64,000 nt of DNA, taken from Sphingomonas sp. A2-49. GTDB taxonomy: Bacteria; Pseudomonadota; Alphaproteobacteria; Sphingomonadales; Sphingomonadaceae. Below the pieces are notes generated by a model, which was not told the DNA's origin, did no database searches, and was given only the letters and a program-made list of their open reading frames with translations. Position numbers and translations under genes: made by a program. Shown piece by piece: positions 53,548 through 62,335 of this stretch (positions are counted from its first letter, which is position 1; every line of letters starts with the position of its first letter). The DNA is taken from contig NZ_JAJLPA010000003.1 of the NCBI RefSeq assembly GCF_025548555.1, positions 62,001-126,000 of the forward strand, read 5' to 3'.

Positions 53548-55962
53548 ATGTCGATGCGTCTGTCCGGATTGTTCTGCACGATCGCCATGCCGCTGTGCGC
53601 GTGGCCCGCGATCGCGCAATCGGTCGATGCGACCGACGACGCGCCGGGGGGCGCCGCCGAGGCCGATACGCGCGGCCTGCCCGACGTCGTCGTGACGGCG
53701 CGTCGCCGCGCGGAAAACGCGCAGACCGTGCCGGCGGCGCTGTCGGTCGTCGACGGCACGCTGATCGACCGCAGCCTGACCGTGAACACGCAGGGGCTGA
53801 CGACGCTGATCCCCAGCCTCAACTACAGTTCCGCCAACCCGCGCAACACCGCCTTCACGATCCGCGGCCTGGGGTCGAGCGTCGTCGCGGTCAGCCAGGC
53901 GAACGACGGGCTCGAACCGGGCGTCGGCTTCTACGTCGACCAGGTGTATCACGCGCGCCCCGCGACCGCCGCCTTCGACTTCGCCGATATCGAGCGGGTC
54001 GAGGAACTCCGCGGGCCGCAGGGGACGTTGTTCGGCAAGAACACGACCGCGGGCGCGCTCAACATCACGACGCGGGCGCCGGTCTTCACGCCCGAAGGCT
54101 TCGTCGAGCTGTCCTATGGCGAACGCAACCTCGTCCAGGCCAAGGGGTGGGTGTCGGGACCGGTCACCGACACGATCGCCTATCGCGTGTCGGGCGTGTC
54201 GACGCGGCGCGACGGGGTGATCGACAACGTCCGCACGGGTCGCGACACCAACACGCTCGGCACGCAGGCGGTGCGCGGCCAGCTGCTGTTCGTGCCCGAC
54301 GACGCGATCCGGATGCGGGTGAGCGCCGATTTCACCAATTTCCAGGCCTATTGCTGCGGACAGGTCTATCTGCGCACCGGCACCAGCCTGCGCGCCGCCA
54401 GCCGCCAGTTCGGCGGCCCGGCGGGGCTCGCCGCGCAGTTCGGCTATGCGCCCGCCAGCACGAACCCCTACGACCGCGTCACCGACATCGACGGGCCGCT
54501 CGGCGTCGACACCAACGAGGGCGGCGTCGCCGCGATCACCGACTGGAACCTGGGCTTCGCGACGCTGACCTCGGTCAGCGCGTGGCGCTTCTGGAACTGG
54601 GATGCCGAGAACGACCGCGACTATACCGGGTTGCCGATCCAGTCGTCGCAGCACATCCCCTCGCGCCAGGACCAGTACAGCCAGGAGCTGCGGCTCGCCT
54701 CCAACGGCACCGGCCGGATCGCCTATGTCGTCGGACTGTACGGGTTTCGCCAGCGGATCGTCGGACGGCCGATCAGCATCTACGGCCCGGCGGCGGCGCG
54801 CTACCTGATCGGCACCAGCGTGACGACGGGCACCGCGCCCAACCAGGTGGTGACGGCGGTGCCGTCCAGCCTGCTCGACGGCTACGGCCAGGACGGCCGG
54901 ACCGATTTCCGCAGCCGCAGCTATGCCGCGTTCGGCGAGCTCAACTGGCGGATCGTGCCGCGGGTCACCGCGACGATCGGCCTGCGCTACACGCAGGAGG
55001 ACAAGGACGGGTCCTACGCGACCACCGTCTCCGGCGGCCCCGCCACCACCAATGCCGCGCTGGTCGCCGCGCGGCTCGGCGTGCTGCGTCCGCAAAGCTA
55101 TGCCGCGCACGACAGCGACGGCAGCCTGTCGGGGCGCGGCAACGTCGCCTGGCAGGCGACCGATGCGACGATGGCCTATGCGAGCTATGCGCGCGGGTAC
55201 AAATCGGGGGGCATCAACATGTCGGGCCTGCCGCTCGACAACGCCAACCGCCCGGTGCTCGCGACCGCGGTCGTCCGGCCGGAACGCAACGAAACCTATG
55301 AAATCGGGCTCAAGAACACGCTGTTCGATCGTCGCCTGACCTTCAATGTCGATGCCTTTTACACGCGGGTGCGGGATTTCCAGGCGACGGTGGTCGAAAA
55401 TTCGCTGACCCAGACGGTGCAGCTGCGCGGCTATCTGTCCAACATCCCGGCGGTGACGGTGAAGGGGATCGAGGCGGATGCGGCCGCGATCCTGCTGCCC
55501 GGCCTGACCGCGCGCGCCAGCATCGCCTATAGCGACGGGCGGTACAGCGACTATCCCGCCGGCCCCTGCCCGCTCGAGGTGCAGACCGCCGCCACCACGC
55601 AATGCAGCCTGACCGGCCGGCGGCTCGCCTCGCTGCCGCGCTGGGCGCTGACCGCGGGGCTCGACTATGTTCGCAGCATCGGGCGGGGCGCGGCGTTCGT
55701 CCACGTCGATACCGCCGCACGCAGCGGCTATAACGGCGACCCGAGCCTGTCGCGCTTCACCCGCATCGAGGCCTATGCGCTGACCAACGCCAACATCGGC
55801 TATCGCTTCGCCGACGGCACCGAAGTGCTGGTCTTCGCGCGCAACCTGCTCGACGCGGACTATATCCAGAACCTGACGATCCAGGCGGGCAATTCGGGAC
55901 TGATCCTCGGCTCCCCGAGCGATCCGCGCACGATCGGCGGCACGATCCGGTTTCGGATGTGA
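53548..55962 (+). CDS. TonB-dependent receptor, putative molybdenum-linked
   Basis: The 804-residue protein has a signal peptide (MSMRLSGLFCTIAMPLCAWP) and TonB box LPDVVVTARRR. The plug has ELRGPQGTLFGKNTTAG, and the barrel has YASYARGYKSGGIN. The C-terminal residues are GGTIRFRM, so the last one is Met where Phe is usual. A Cys pair (QAYCCGQVYLR) occurs in the barrel part. Its position after Mop and ModE genes and an AT-rich palindrome suggests molybdate-, tungstate- or metallophore-linked uptake, but the substrate is not shown by sequence. Confidence 0.92.
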   Translation: MSMRLSGLFCTIAMPLCAWPAIAQSVDATDDAPGGAAEADTRGLPDVVVTARRRAENAQTVPAALSVVDGTLIDRSLTVNTQGLTTLIPSLNYSSANPRNTAFTIRGLGSSVVAVSQANDGLEPGVGFYVDQVYHARPATAAFDFADIERVEELRGPQGTLFGKNTTAGALNITTRAPVFTPEGFVELSYGERNLVQAKGWVSGPVTDTIAYRVSGVSTRRDGVIDNVRTGRDTNTLGTQAVRGQLLFVPDDAIRMRVSADFTNFQAYCCGQVYLRTGTSLRAASRQFGGPAGLAAQFGYAPASTNPYDRVTDIDGPLGVDTNEGGVAAITDWNLGFATLTSVSAWRFWNWDAENDRDYTGLPIQSSQHIPSRQDQYSQELRLASNGTGRIAYVVGLYGFRQRIVGRPISIYGPAAARYLIGTSVTTGTAPNQVVTAVPSSLLDGYGQDGRTDFRSRSYAAFGELNWRIVPRVTATIGLRYTQEDKDGSYATTVSGGPATTNAALVAARLGVLRPQSYAAHDSDGSLSGRGNVAWQATDATMAYASYARGYKSGGINMSGLPLDNANRPVLATAVVRPERNETYEIGLKNTLFDRRLTFNVDAFYTRVRDFQATVVENSLTQTVQLRGYLSNIPAVTVKGIEADAAAILLPGLTARASIAYSDGRYSDYPAGPCPLEVQTAATTQCSLTGRRLASLPRWALTAGLDYVRSIGRGAAFVHVDTAARSGYNGDPSLSRFTRIEAYALTNANIGYRFADGTEVLVFARNLLDADYIQNLTIQAGNSGLILGSPSDPRTIGGTIRFRM

Positions 55963-56271
55963 GGCACGCTCGGCTCGTCATGGCGCGAGCCGGAGGGAAG
56001 TTTACGCTCAGTTCCCGACGATCGAGCCGGTAACCCACGCTGCCGATAACGGCCATTTGTGATATGTGATGCTTCCCGTTTCTCCGTCTCCGTCGGGCTA
56101 CTGCGGGAAAGAGCAATCGGGAACAGATTCTGGGAAAACAGCCGGCCCCAACGACCATTGGCGCCATCACCGGAGCGACTGTCCCGCTGTGGGTTCCCAA
56201 ACGGGAATGGCGACGGAGAACATTGCGGCGTACTGATCCATCACCAACCACCCGGACTTGATAGGATCGTT
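55963..56271. other. Intergenic region upstream of LuxR-type gene
   Basis: These 309 bases contain many TTCCC/GGGAA words, including TTCCC-AAAC-GGGAA and a TTCCCGTTT near 56088 with its reverse complement AAACGGGAA near 56203. An upstream in-frame extension of the LuxR-type ORF covers part of it but does not look coding. TTCCCG/CGGGAA also recurs at 57096-57122, on the far side of that gene. Confidence 0.4.
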
Positions 56272-57009
56272 GTGTCGGAAGCGCCGTTCGGTTTGAACGA
56301 GAAAGAGCGGGAGGTGCTCCGGCTGCTAACGCAAGGGCACGACGTAAAAAGTGCTGCCGCGTCCTTGGGCTTGTCAGTTCACATGGTGAACGAGCGCCTT
56401 AGAGAGGCTCGCGCTAAAACGCAATCAAGCAGCAGTAGAGGAGCGGCGCGCCTCTTGGCCGAGATCGAAGCTCCCAAGAATCTTGGGCACACAAAAACTG
56501 ATGTTTCGTTTGTGCCTGCTGCGCCGAAAAGGTCGGGGCCGTCCCATGATGGGGCGACAAAGAGCTCTCGCTTTTCGAGCCGTTGGAGATCCCTGACCAT
56601 GCTGATCGCATTCATAGCCGCGACCGCAATCGCGGGCATTGCTTTCGTTTCGGATAAAGCGCTCAAGCCGGCCCCTCCAAAGGTGATTTCTACCTTTCCG
56701 ACGCAGGGTGCCATCATCACACCCGGTCCAATAAAACTGAGCGTCACATTCGACCGACCCATGAGGCAAAGGAGCTATTCCTTCGTCCAGAAAAGCGCGG
56801 AGACCTATCCCGATTGCGGGACAAACCAGCCTGTGCAGTCGAATAATGGCAAAACCTTCACGCTGACGTGCAAGGTCAAGGCTGGTCACCGATACGAAGT
56901 CTGGTTCAACAACCCGCCGTACCTGCACTTCGCCGGTGAGAATGGCGATCCCGCCGTCCCGTTCGGGTTGAGTTTCCAAACAAAGCCAAGTGCGAACAGC
57001 AGCGAATAG
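56272..57009 (+). CDS. LuxR-type HTH fused through a membrane helix to an Ig-like domain
   Basis: A GTG start at 56272 with AGGA 7 bases upstream gives 245 residues. The N-terminus is a LuxR/GerE helix-turn-helix: LNEKEREVLRLLTQGHDVKS and LGLSVHMVNERLREA. A single transmembrane helix follows near residue 112 (LIAFIAATAIAGIAFV), then a domain like bacterial Ig-like Big_5 (STFPTQGAIITPG, LSVTFDRPM) that would be periplasmic. Two Cys (DCG and LTCKV) may form a disulfide. The plan resembles ToxR/CadC membrane-bound regulators. GC content is lower than in its neighbours. Confidence 0.8.
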   Translation: MSEAPFGLNEKEREVLRLLTQGHDVKSAAASLGLSVHMVNERLREARAKTQSSSSRGAARLLAEIEAPKNLGHTKTDVSFVPAAPKRSGPSHDGATKSSRFSSRWRSLTMLIAFIAATAIAGIAFVSDKALKPAPPKVISTFPTQGAIITPGPIKLSVTFDRPMRQRSYSFVQKSAETYPDCGTNQPVQSNNGKTFTLTCKVKAGHRYEVWFNNPPYLHFAGENGDPAVPFGLSFQTKPSANSSE

Positions 57010-57227
57010 CGAGTACTGGCGCTACGACCGCCTCGACCCGTGAGGGGCCGTAGCGGCCAATTGACGTAAATGCGGTCAGCGGCCGATGACAATTTTCCCG
57101 TTTTACCATCGTCTTCGGGAAAGGCAGCGACCCGACGATGTTTGCTATTGGGTCCTGCCTTGCCGACAGCCGCCGGGCCGCTTCTCCCCCACTTCCTGCC
57201 GCTCATCGCCGCCCGTATAACCGACGC

Positions 57228-57959
57228 ATGACCGCCGTCCGCAATATCGTCGTCCTGACCGGGGCCGGCGTGTCCGCCGAATCCGGCATTCCGGTGTTTC
57301 GCACCGCGGGGGACGGGAGCCTTGGATGGGACACGGGCAAGACCGTCTACCGGATCGAGGACGTCTGCACGCCGCGGGCACTGGCGGCGGATGCGGCGCT
57401 GGTGCATCGCTTCTACGACCAGCGCCGGGCGGCGCTGGCCGATGTCGTGCCCAATGCGGCGCATGTCGCGCTGGCGCGGCTGGATCGGGAATGGGACGGC
57501 GGGCTGCTGATCGTGACGCAGAACGTCGACGACCTGCACGAGCGCGCGGGCACGCGGCGGCTGCTGCACATGCACGGCGCGCTGCGGTCGGCGCTGTGCG
57601 CGGCGTGCGGAGCGCGGCAGCCATGGGACGACGCGCTGCCGCCGGGCGCCATATGCGCGGCCTGCGGGGCGGCGGCGCTACGGCCGGACATCGTGTTCTT
57701 CGGCGAGATGCCCTATGACATGGAGCGGATCGAGACGGCGCTGGCCGAGGCCGACCTGTTCGTCTCGGTCGGCACGTCCGGGGCCGTCTATCCGGCGGCG
57801 GGCTTCGTCCAGCTTGCGGATGCGCACGGGGCCGATACGCTCGAACTGAACCTCGACCGGTCGGCGGGCAGCGGATATTTCGCGCGGACGCGACTGGGGC
57901 CGGCGGCGACGCTGGTGCCCGCGTGGGTGGAGGCGATGCTCGCCGGCACCGGGGGCTGA
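57228..57959 (+). CDS. cobB: Sirtuin-type NAD-dependent deacylase CobB
   Basis: The ATG at 57228 gives 243 residues. The NAD site is LTGAGVSAESGIPVFR, the catalytic His is His116 (LHMHGALRS), and zinc cysteines lie in LCAACGARQ and ICAACGAAA. Tyr63 and Arg66 (RFYDQRRAAL) match the YxxR signature of class III sirtuins such as SIRT5, which prefer succinyl and malonyl lysine. It is a single gene convergent with era. Confidence 0.94.
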   Translation: MTAVRNIVVLTGAGVSAESGIPVFRTAGDGSLGWDTGKTVYRIEDVCTPRALAADAALVHRFYDQRRAALADVVPNAAHVALARLDREWDGGLLIVTQNVDDLHERAGTRRLLHMHGALRSALCAACGARQPWDDALPPGAICAACGAAALRPDIVFFGEMPYDMERIETALAEADLFVSVGTSGAVYPAAGFVQLADAHGADTLELNLDRSAGSGYFARTRLGPAATLVPAWVEAMLAGTGG

Positions 57960-57993
57960 TCGCCGGCACCTGCGGACACCCCCGGCCGGTGCG

Positions 57994-58896
57994 TCACTCG
58001 ACCCAGTCGAGCCCCAGGTCGCGATAGACGTCGCGGTCCTCGTCCCAGCCGGGCTTGACCTTGACGTGGAGGTAGAGGTGGACCGGGCGGCCGGTGATCG
58101 TGGCGAGTTCGGTACGGGCGCGTGCGCCGATTTCCTTGATGCGCGCGCCGCCCTTGCCCAGCACGATCGCGCGCTGGGTCGGGCGCTCGACGAGGATCTG
58201 CTGGTGGATCTCGACCGATCCGTCCGGGCGTTCGCTGTATTTCTCCGTTTCGACCGTGCTGGAATAGGGCAGTTCGGCGTGGAGCTGGAGGAACAGCTGT
58301 TCGCGCGTCACCTCGCTGGCGAGCGCGCGTTCGGTCGCGTCGGACACCTGGTCCTCCGGGTAGTGCCACGGCCCCTCCGGCATCGCGCGCGCCAGCGCCG
58401 CCTTGAGTTCGGGCAGCCCGTCGCCGGTCTGCGCGGAGACGAACCACGTGTCGTCGAAGTGCATCAGCGCATTCAGCTTTTCGGCGTGGAGCAACAGCTT
58501 CGGCTTGTCCGCGACGTCGACCTTGTTGAGGATCAGGATCTTGCGCTCGGGGCGATCCTTCAGCGAGTCCGCGATCGCGGTCACCTTGCTGCCGATCCCG
58601 CCCTTGCCGTCGACGACCAGCGCGATCAGGTCCGCGCCCTCGGTCCCGCCCCAGGCGGCGGCGACCATCGCGCGGTCGAACCGGCGCTGCGGTTCGAAAA
58701 TGCCGGGCGTGTCGACCAGCAGGATCTGCGCGTCGCCCTCGATCGCGACGCCGAGCAGCTTGGTCCGCGTCGTCTGTGCCTTGGGGCTGACGATCGCGAC
58801 CTTCTGGCCGACGAGCGCGTTGACCAGCGTGGATTTGCCGGCGTTGGGCGCGCCGACGACGGCGACGAGGCCGCAATGTTGGGTTTCGGGGGTCAT
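57994..58896 (-). CDS. era: GTPase Era
   Basis: Era binds 16S rRNA and acts in 30S subunit maturation. The protein has 300 residues from the ATG at 58896 (MTPETQHCGLVAVVGAPNAG). G1 is GAPNAGKST, G3 VDTPGIFEP, G4 LNKVD. The C-terminal KH domain has AIVLGKGGARIKEIG. An upstream open frame is not coding. It is last of lepB-rnc-era, a very common gene order. Confidence 0.97.
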   Translation of the reverse strand: MTPETQHCGLVAVVGAPNAGKSTLVNALVGQKVAIVSPKAQTTRTKLLGVAIEGDAQILLVDTPGIFEPQRRFDRAMVAAAWGGTEGADLIALVVDGKGGIGSKVTAIADSLKDRPERKILILNKVDVADKPKLLLHAEKLNALMHFDDTWFVSAQTGDGLPELKAALARAMPEGPWHYPEDQVSDATERALASEVTREQLFLQLHAELPYSSTVETEKYSERPDGSVEIHQQILVERPTQRAIVLGKGGARIKEIGARARTELATITGRPVHLYLHVKVKPGWDEDRDVYRDLGLDWVE

Positions 58897-58951
58897 GATA
58901 CTGTGTCCGATAGGGGCATGGGCGCGGGCGTGAGCGGACGGGGGCGCACGG

Positions 58952-59620
58952 TCATGCGCCGAGCTTCGCGAGCAGCGCCCGCGCCGCGGCGGTTTCCGCT
59001 TCCTGCTTGTTGGTGCCGGTGGCGCTCGCCTCGGCGAAGGTACCGATCCGCACCTGCACGGTGAAGCGCGGCGCGTGGTGCGGGCCGGAGCGGTCGACGA
59101 CGACATATTCGGGGGTGCGACGGCTCGACGCCGCCGCCCACTCCTGCAACGCCGACTTGGGGTGCTGTGGCGCCTTGTCGCCGTGCTGGACGCGCGTCCC
59201 CCATATGCGCCGGACGAAGGAGCGCGCACCGTCGAGCCCGGTTTCGCGATACCAGGCGCCGATCAGCGCCTCCATCACGTCGCCGAGGATATTGTCGCTG
59301 TCGTGTGCGCCGTCGTCGCGCGCCTGCTTGCCGAGGCGCAGATGCGCACGCACGCCAAGCGACCGCGCGACGTCGGCGCAGACGGCGCCGGTGACCAAAG
59401 CATTGAGCCGCTTCGACAATTGTCCTTCGGGCTCGTTCGGGAACAGCTCCCACAGCCATTCGGCGATGACGAGGCCGAGCACGCGGTCGCCGAGGAATTC
59501 CAGCCGCTCGTAATTCTCCGCGGCCTGGCTGCCGTGCGTCAGCGCGCGCTCATAGGGCTTGAGGTCGGCGGGCCGGCAGCCGAACGTGGTGGTCAGCCAG
59601 GCGGGCAGGTCGGCGCTCAG
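58952..59620 (-). CDS. rnc: Ribonuclease III Rnc, apparent CTG start
   Basis: RNase III cuts double-stranded RNA in rRNA maturation and mRNA turnover. The catalytic stretch is ERLEFLGDRVLGLVIAEW, and DNILGDVMEALIGAWY has the second acidic set. A double-stranded-RNA-binding domain ends it (PKSALQEWAA, TNKQEAETAAARALLAKLGA). No ATG, GTG or TTG lies near the N-terminus in frame. A CTG at 59620 gives the family-like start (M)SADLPAWL, 222 residues, a CTGA overlap with the lepB stop and GGAGAAGG upstream. Confidence 0.94.
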   Translation of the reverse strand: MSADLPAWLTTTFGCRPADLKPYERALTHGSQAAENYERLEFLGDRVLGLVIAEWLWELFPNEPEGQLSKRLNALVTGAVCADVARSLGVRAHLRLGKQARDDGAHDSDNILGDVMEALIGAWYRETGLDGARSFVRRIWGTRVQHGDKAPQHPKSALQEWAAASSRRTPEYVVVDRSGPHHAPRFTVQVRIGTFAEASATGTNKQEAETAAARALLAKLGA

Positions 59621-60462
59621 AAGCCTTCTCCGACCCGTTGCAGGCGCGCGGCCGAGAACCAGCTGACCGGATTGTACCAGGCCGAATTGCCGTTGGTGGA
59701 GAAGAAGGTGACGACCGCCTTGCCCTCGATCCGCTCCATCGGGATATAGCCCATGCCGATCGGCGCGGGGAAGCGGCTGTCGGCGCTGTCGTCGCGATTG
59801 TCCCCCATCAGGAACACGTTGCCGGCGGGGACGGTGTAGAGGCCGGTGTCGTCCGCCTGCGGGATGTCCGCCTGGTCGAGGACCATGTAGCTCTTGCCGT
59901 TGGGCAGCGTCTCGCGGAACTGCGGATAGCGGCAGACGGGCACGCCGGCGGCATCGACGTCCTGGAAGCTGGCGCCGCATTTCTGCGCATCGAAATTGGC
60001 GCTCAGCGGCACGACGAAATCGGCGACGCGCTGTTTGGGGATCGGCTTGCCGTTCAGGATCACCTGGCCGCGGCGGACCTGGATCGTGTCGCCGGGCAGG
60101 CCGATGACGCGCTTGATGACGTCGTGGTCCTCGGGCTCGGGCGAACGGAAGACGACGACGTCGCCCCTGGTCGGATCGCGGGCGAGAATGCGGCCGGGGA
60201 TAGGCGGAATCCCATAGGGCAGCGACCAGCGCGAATAGCCGTAGTTCCACTTCGTCACGAACAGATAGTCGCCGATCAGCAGCCGCGGCAGCATCGATTC
60301 CGACGGGATCGAGAACGGCGCGAAGAGGAAGCTGCGCAGGATCAGCACGGCGATCGCGAGCTTGACGAGGAAGCGCAGCGTTTCGTTGAGTTCGGAACGC
60401 GCCGGCGGCGGCGTCGGTGCCGGGGTATCCGCCGCGGCGGCTTTCGTCGGGATCTGGTCCAT
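59617..60462 (-). CDS. lepB: Signal peptidase I LepB
   Basis: The 281-residue protein has an N-terminal proline-rich cytoplasmic stretch, one membrane helix (FLVKLAIAVLILRSFLFAPF) and a periplasmic catalytic domain. The catalytic Ser is Ser56 in IPSESMLP and the Lys is in DVIKRVIGLPGD. The MGDNRDDSADSR box is complete. It cleaves signal peptides of exported proteins. It is first in lepB-rnc-era and divergent from pgi. Confidence 0.97.
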   Translation of the reverse strand: MDQIPTKAAAADTPAPTPPPARSELNETLRFLVKLAIAVLILRSFLFAPFSIPSESMLPRLLIGDYLFVTKWNYGYSRWSLPYGIPPIPGRILARDPTRGDVVVFRSPEPEDHDVIKRVIGLPGDTIQVRRGQVILNGKPIPKQRVADFVVPLSANFDAQKCGASFQDVDAAGVPVCRYPQFRETLPNGKSYMVLDQADIPQADDTGLYTVPAGNVFLMGDNRDDSADSRFPAPIGMGYIPMERIEGKAVVTFFSTNGNSAWYNPVSWFSAARLQRVGEGF

Positions 60463-60503
60463 AGGACGGGAGCCTTAGCGCGACCCAAGCGTCCTGAGTA
60501 GTC

Positions 60504-60557
60504 GTCCCGTATCCTGCGGCGGGGGCTTGGCCACCGGCGAACGGATCGATACGGGAC
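60504..60557. promoter_or_regulatory. Inverted repeat between lepB and pgi
   Basis: GTCCCGTATC (60504-60513) and GATACGGGAC (60548-60557) are perfect 10-bp reverse complements 34 bases apart in the divergent lepB/pgi intergenic region. They could be paired operators for a regulator or one cruciform-type site. Confidence 0.45.
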
Positions 60558-60593
60558 TGTCACGAACAAGCCTCCCCGAAGGACGGACATACG

Positions 60594-62084
60594 ATGAGCG
60601 ACTGGTCTGCGATCGAAGCCCTCCCCTCCCCCAAGCTGGTCGACCTGTTCGCCGCCGACGACGGGCGCCTCGGCACGTTCAGCCTGGACGTCGCCGGCAT
60701 CCATTTCGACTGGTCGAAGACGCATCTGACGCGGGAGGCGGTGGAGGCCTTTGCGGCGCTGGCCAAGGCACAGGGACTCGCCGGCAAGCGCGACGCGATG
60801 TTCGGCGGCGAGCATGTCAACGTCACCGAGGACCGGCCGGTCGAGCACACCGCCGAACGCGGCGAGGGCAATGCGGAGAGCGTCACGCGCGCACGCAAGC
60901 TGCACGAACGGATGCGCTCGCTGATCGACGCGATCGAGGGCGGCGCGCTGGGCGACATCCGCCACGTCCTCCACATCGGCATCGGCGGGTCGGCGCTGGG
61001 GCCGCACCTGCTGGTCGATGCGCTGGGCCGCGAGGACAAGCGCTACGACGTCGCGATCGTCTCCAACGTCGACGGCGTCGCGCTGGAGGATGCGATCAAG
61101 GATTTCGATCCCGCCGCAACGCTGCTGGTGCTCGCGTCCAAGACCTTCACGACCAAGGAGACGATGCTCAACGCCGAATCGGCGCTGCAATGGATGACCG
61201 AGCATGGCGTCGAGGATCCGTATGGCAAGGTGATCGCGCTGACCGCGGCGCCCGACAAGGCGATGGAATGGGGCGTCGACGAAACCCGCATCCTGCCGTT
61301 CGGCGAAGGTGTCGGCGGGCGCTATTCGCTGTGGTCGTCGATCGGGTTTCCGGCGGCGATCGCGCTCGGCTGGGGTGCGTTCGAGGAACTGCTGGAGGGC
61401 GCGGCAGAGATGGACCGCCACTTCCGCCTGACCGCGCTGCACGAGAACGCGCCCGCGCTTGCCGCCTTCGCCGACCTTTATTACACACAGGTCCGCCATG
61501 CCGAGACACGCGCGCCCTTCGCCTATGACGAGCGGCTGCGGCTGCTGCCGAGCTACCTGCAACAGCTCGAGATGGAATCGAACGGCAAGGGCGTGAAGAC
61601 CGACGGCACGCCGGTCGGGCGGCCGACCGCGGCGATCACCTGGGGCGGCGTCGGCACCGATGCGCAGCATGCGGTGTTCCAGCTGCTCCATCAGGGCACG
61701 CATCTGGTGCCGGTCGAATTCATCGCGGTGATCGAGCCGGGCGACACGCTGGCGGAGGACCATCACCGGCAGCTGCTGCTCAACGCCTTCGCGCAAGGGG
61801 CGGCGCTGATGAAGGGCAAGCAGGTCGACGATCCGGCGCGCTCCTATTCCGGCGACCGGCCGTCCTCGACGCTGCTGCTCGACGTGCTCGATCCGCGCAC
61901 GCTGGGCGCACTGATCGCCTTCTACGAACATCGCGTGTTCGTGAACGGCGTGCTGCTCGGGATCAATTCGTTCGACCAGTTCGGCGTCGAGCTCGGCAAG
62001 GAGATGGCGAAAGCCGCCGACCAGGGTGGCCAGTCGTTCGACCCGTCGACCGAAGACCTGATCCGCCGCGCCGGACTGGATTGA
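60594..62084 (+). CDS. pgi: Glucose-6-phosphate isomerase Pgi
   Basis: Pgi interconverts glucose-6-phosphate and fructose-6-phosphate. The 496-residue length is typical of the alphaproteobacterial form. Signatures are HIGIGGSALGPHL, the phosphate-binding SKTFTTKETMLN, GGRYSLWSSIGFPAAI, and the conserved VNGVLLGINSFDQFGVELGK. The start is ATG 60594. Confidence 0.97.
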   Translation: MSDWSAIEALPSPKLVDLFAADDGRLGTFSLDVAGIHFDWSKTHLTREAVEAFAALAKAQGLAGKRDAMFGGEHVNVTEDRPVEHTAERGEGNAESVTRARKLHERMRSLIDAIEGGALGDIRHVLHIGIGGSALGPHLLVDALGREDKRYDVAIVSNVDGVALEDAIKDFDPAATLLVLASKTFTTKETMLNAESALQWMTEHGVEDPYGKVIALTAAPDKAMEWGVDETRILPFGEGVGGRYSLWSSIGFPAAIALGWGAFEELLEGAAEMDRHFRLTALHENAPALAAFADLYYTQVRHAETRAPFAYDERLRLLPSYLQQLEMESNGKGVKTDGTPVGRPTAAITWGGVGTDAQHAVFQLLHQGTHLVPVEFIAVIEPGDTLAEDHHRQLLLNAFAQGAALMKGKQVDDPARSYSGDRPSSTLLLDVLDPRTLGALIAFYEHRVFVNGVLLGINSFDQFGVELGKEMAKAADQGGQSFDPSTEDLIRRAGLD

Positions 62085-62100
62085 CGGCCACCGGAACGCT

Positions 62101-62130
62101 ATGTGTATGGCCCGGCGGAGCCATACACAT
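62101..62130 (+). promoter_or_regulatory. VapB operator: perfect 11-bp palindrome over the start codon
   Basis: ATGTGTATGGC (62101-62111) and GCCATACACAT (62120-62130) are perfect reverse complements with an 8-base spacer. The second arm ends within the vapB start codon (62129-62131), and the spacer plus arm contains the GGAG ribosome-binding site. This is the classic place for VapBC autoregulation. Confidence 0.75.
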
Positions 62131-62335
62131 GCGGACCAATATCGAGATCGACGAGGCGCTTTTGGCGAGGGTCATGACGGCGCTTGGCGTCGACAGCGAA
62201 AGCGACGCGATCAACGAGGCGTTGCGGAGGCTTATCGTGCTGCGTCAGCAGGAGGCCATTCGGGGCTTGCGTGGCCTGGGCTGGGACGGCGACCTCGACG
62301 ACATGCGGACCAGCAAGCATATCCCGGCCGGATGA
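62129..62335 (+). CDS. vapB: VapB-type antitoxin
   Basis: The 68-residue protein begins MRTNIEIDEALLARVM, the ribbon-helix-helix start of VapB antitoxins, and ends with the toxin-binding tail IRGLRGLGWDGDLDDMR. It should neutralise the VapC downstream and repress the operon by binding the palindrome over its own start. The stop overlaps the vapC start by 4 bases (ATGA). Confidence 0.93.
   Translation: MRTNIEIDEALLARVMTALGVDSESDAINEALRRLIVLRQQEAIRGLRGLGWDGDLDDMRTSKHIPAG

Noticed and set aside
53317..55704. 795-codon minus-strand frame opposite the second TonB receptor
   Set aside because: This is another GC-rich shadow, with no motif or signal.
56059..56271. 71-residue N-terminal extension of the LuxR-type protein
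   Set aside because: It is unlike any HTH protein start, while a GTG with AGGA at 56272 sits just before the HTH.
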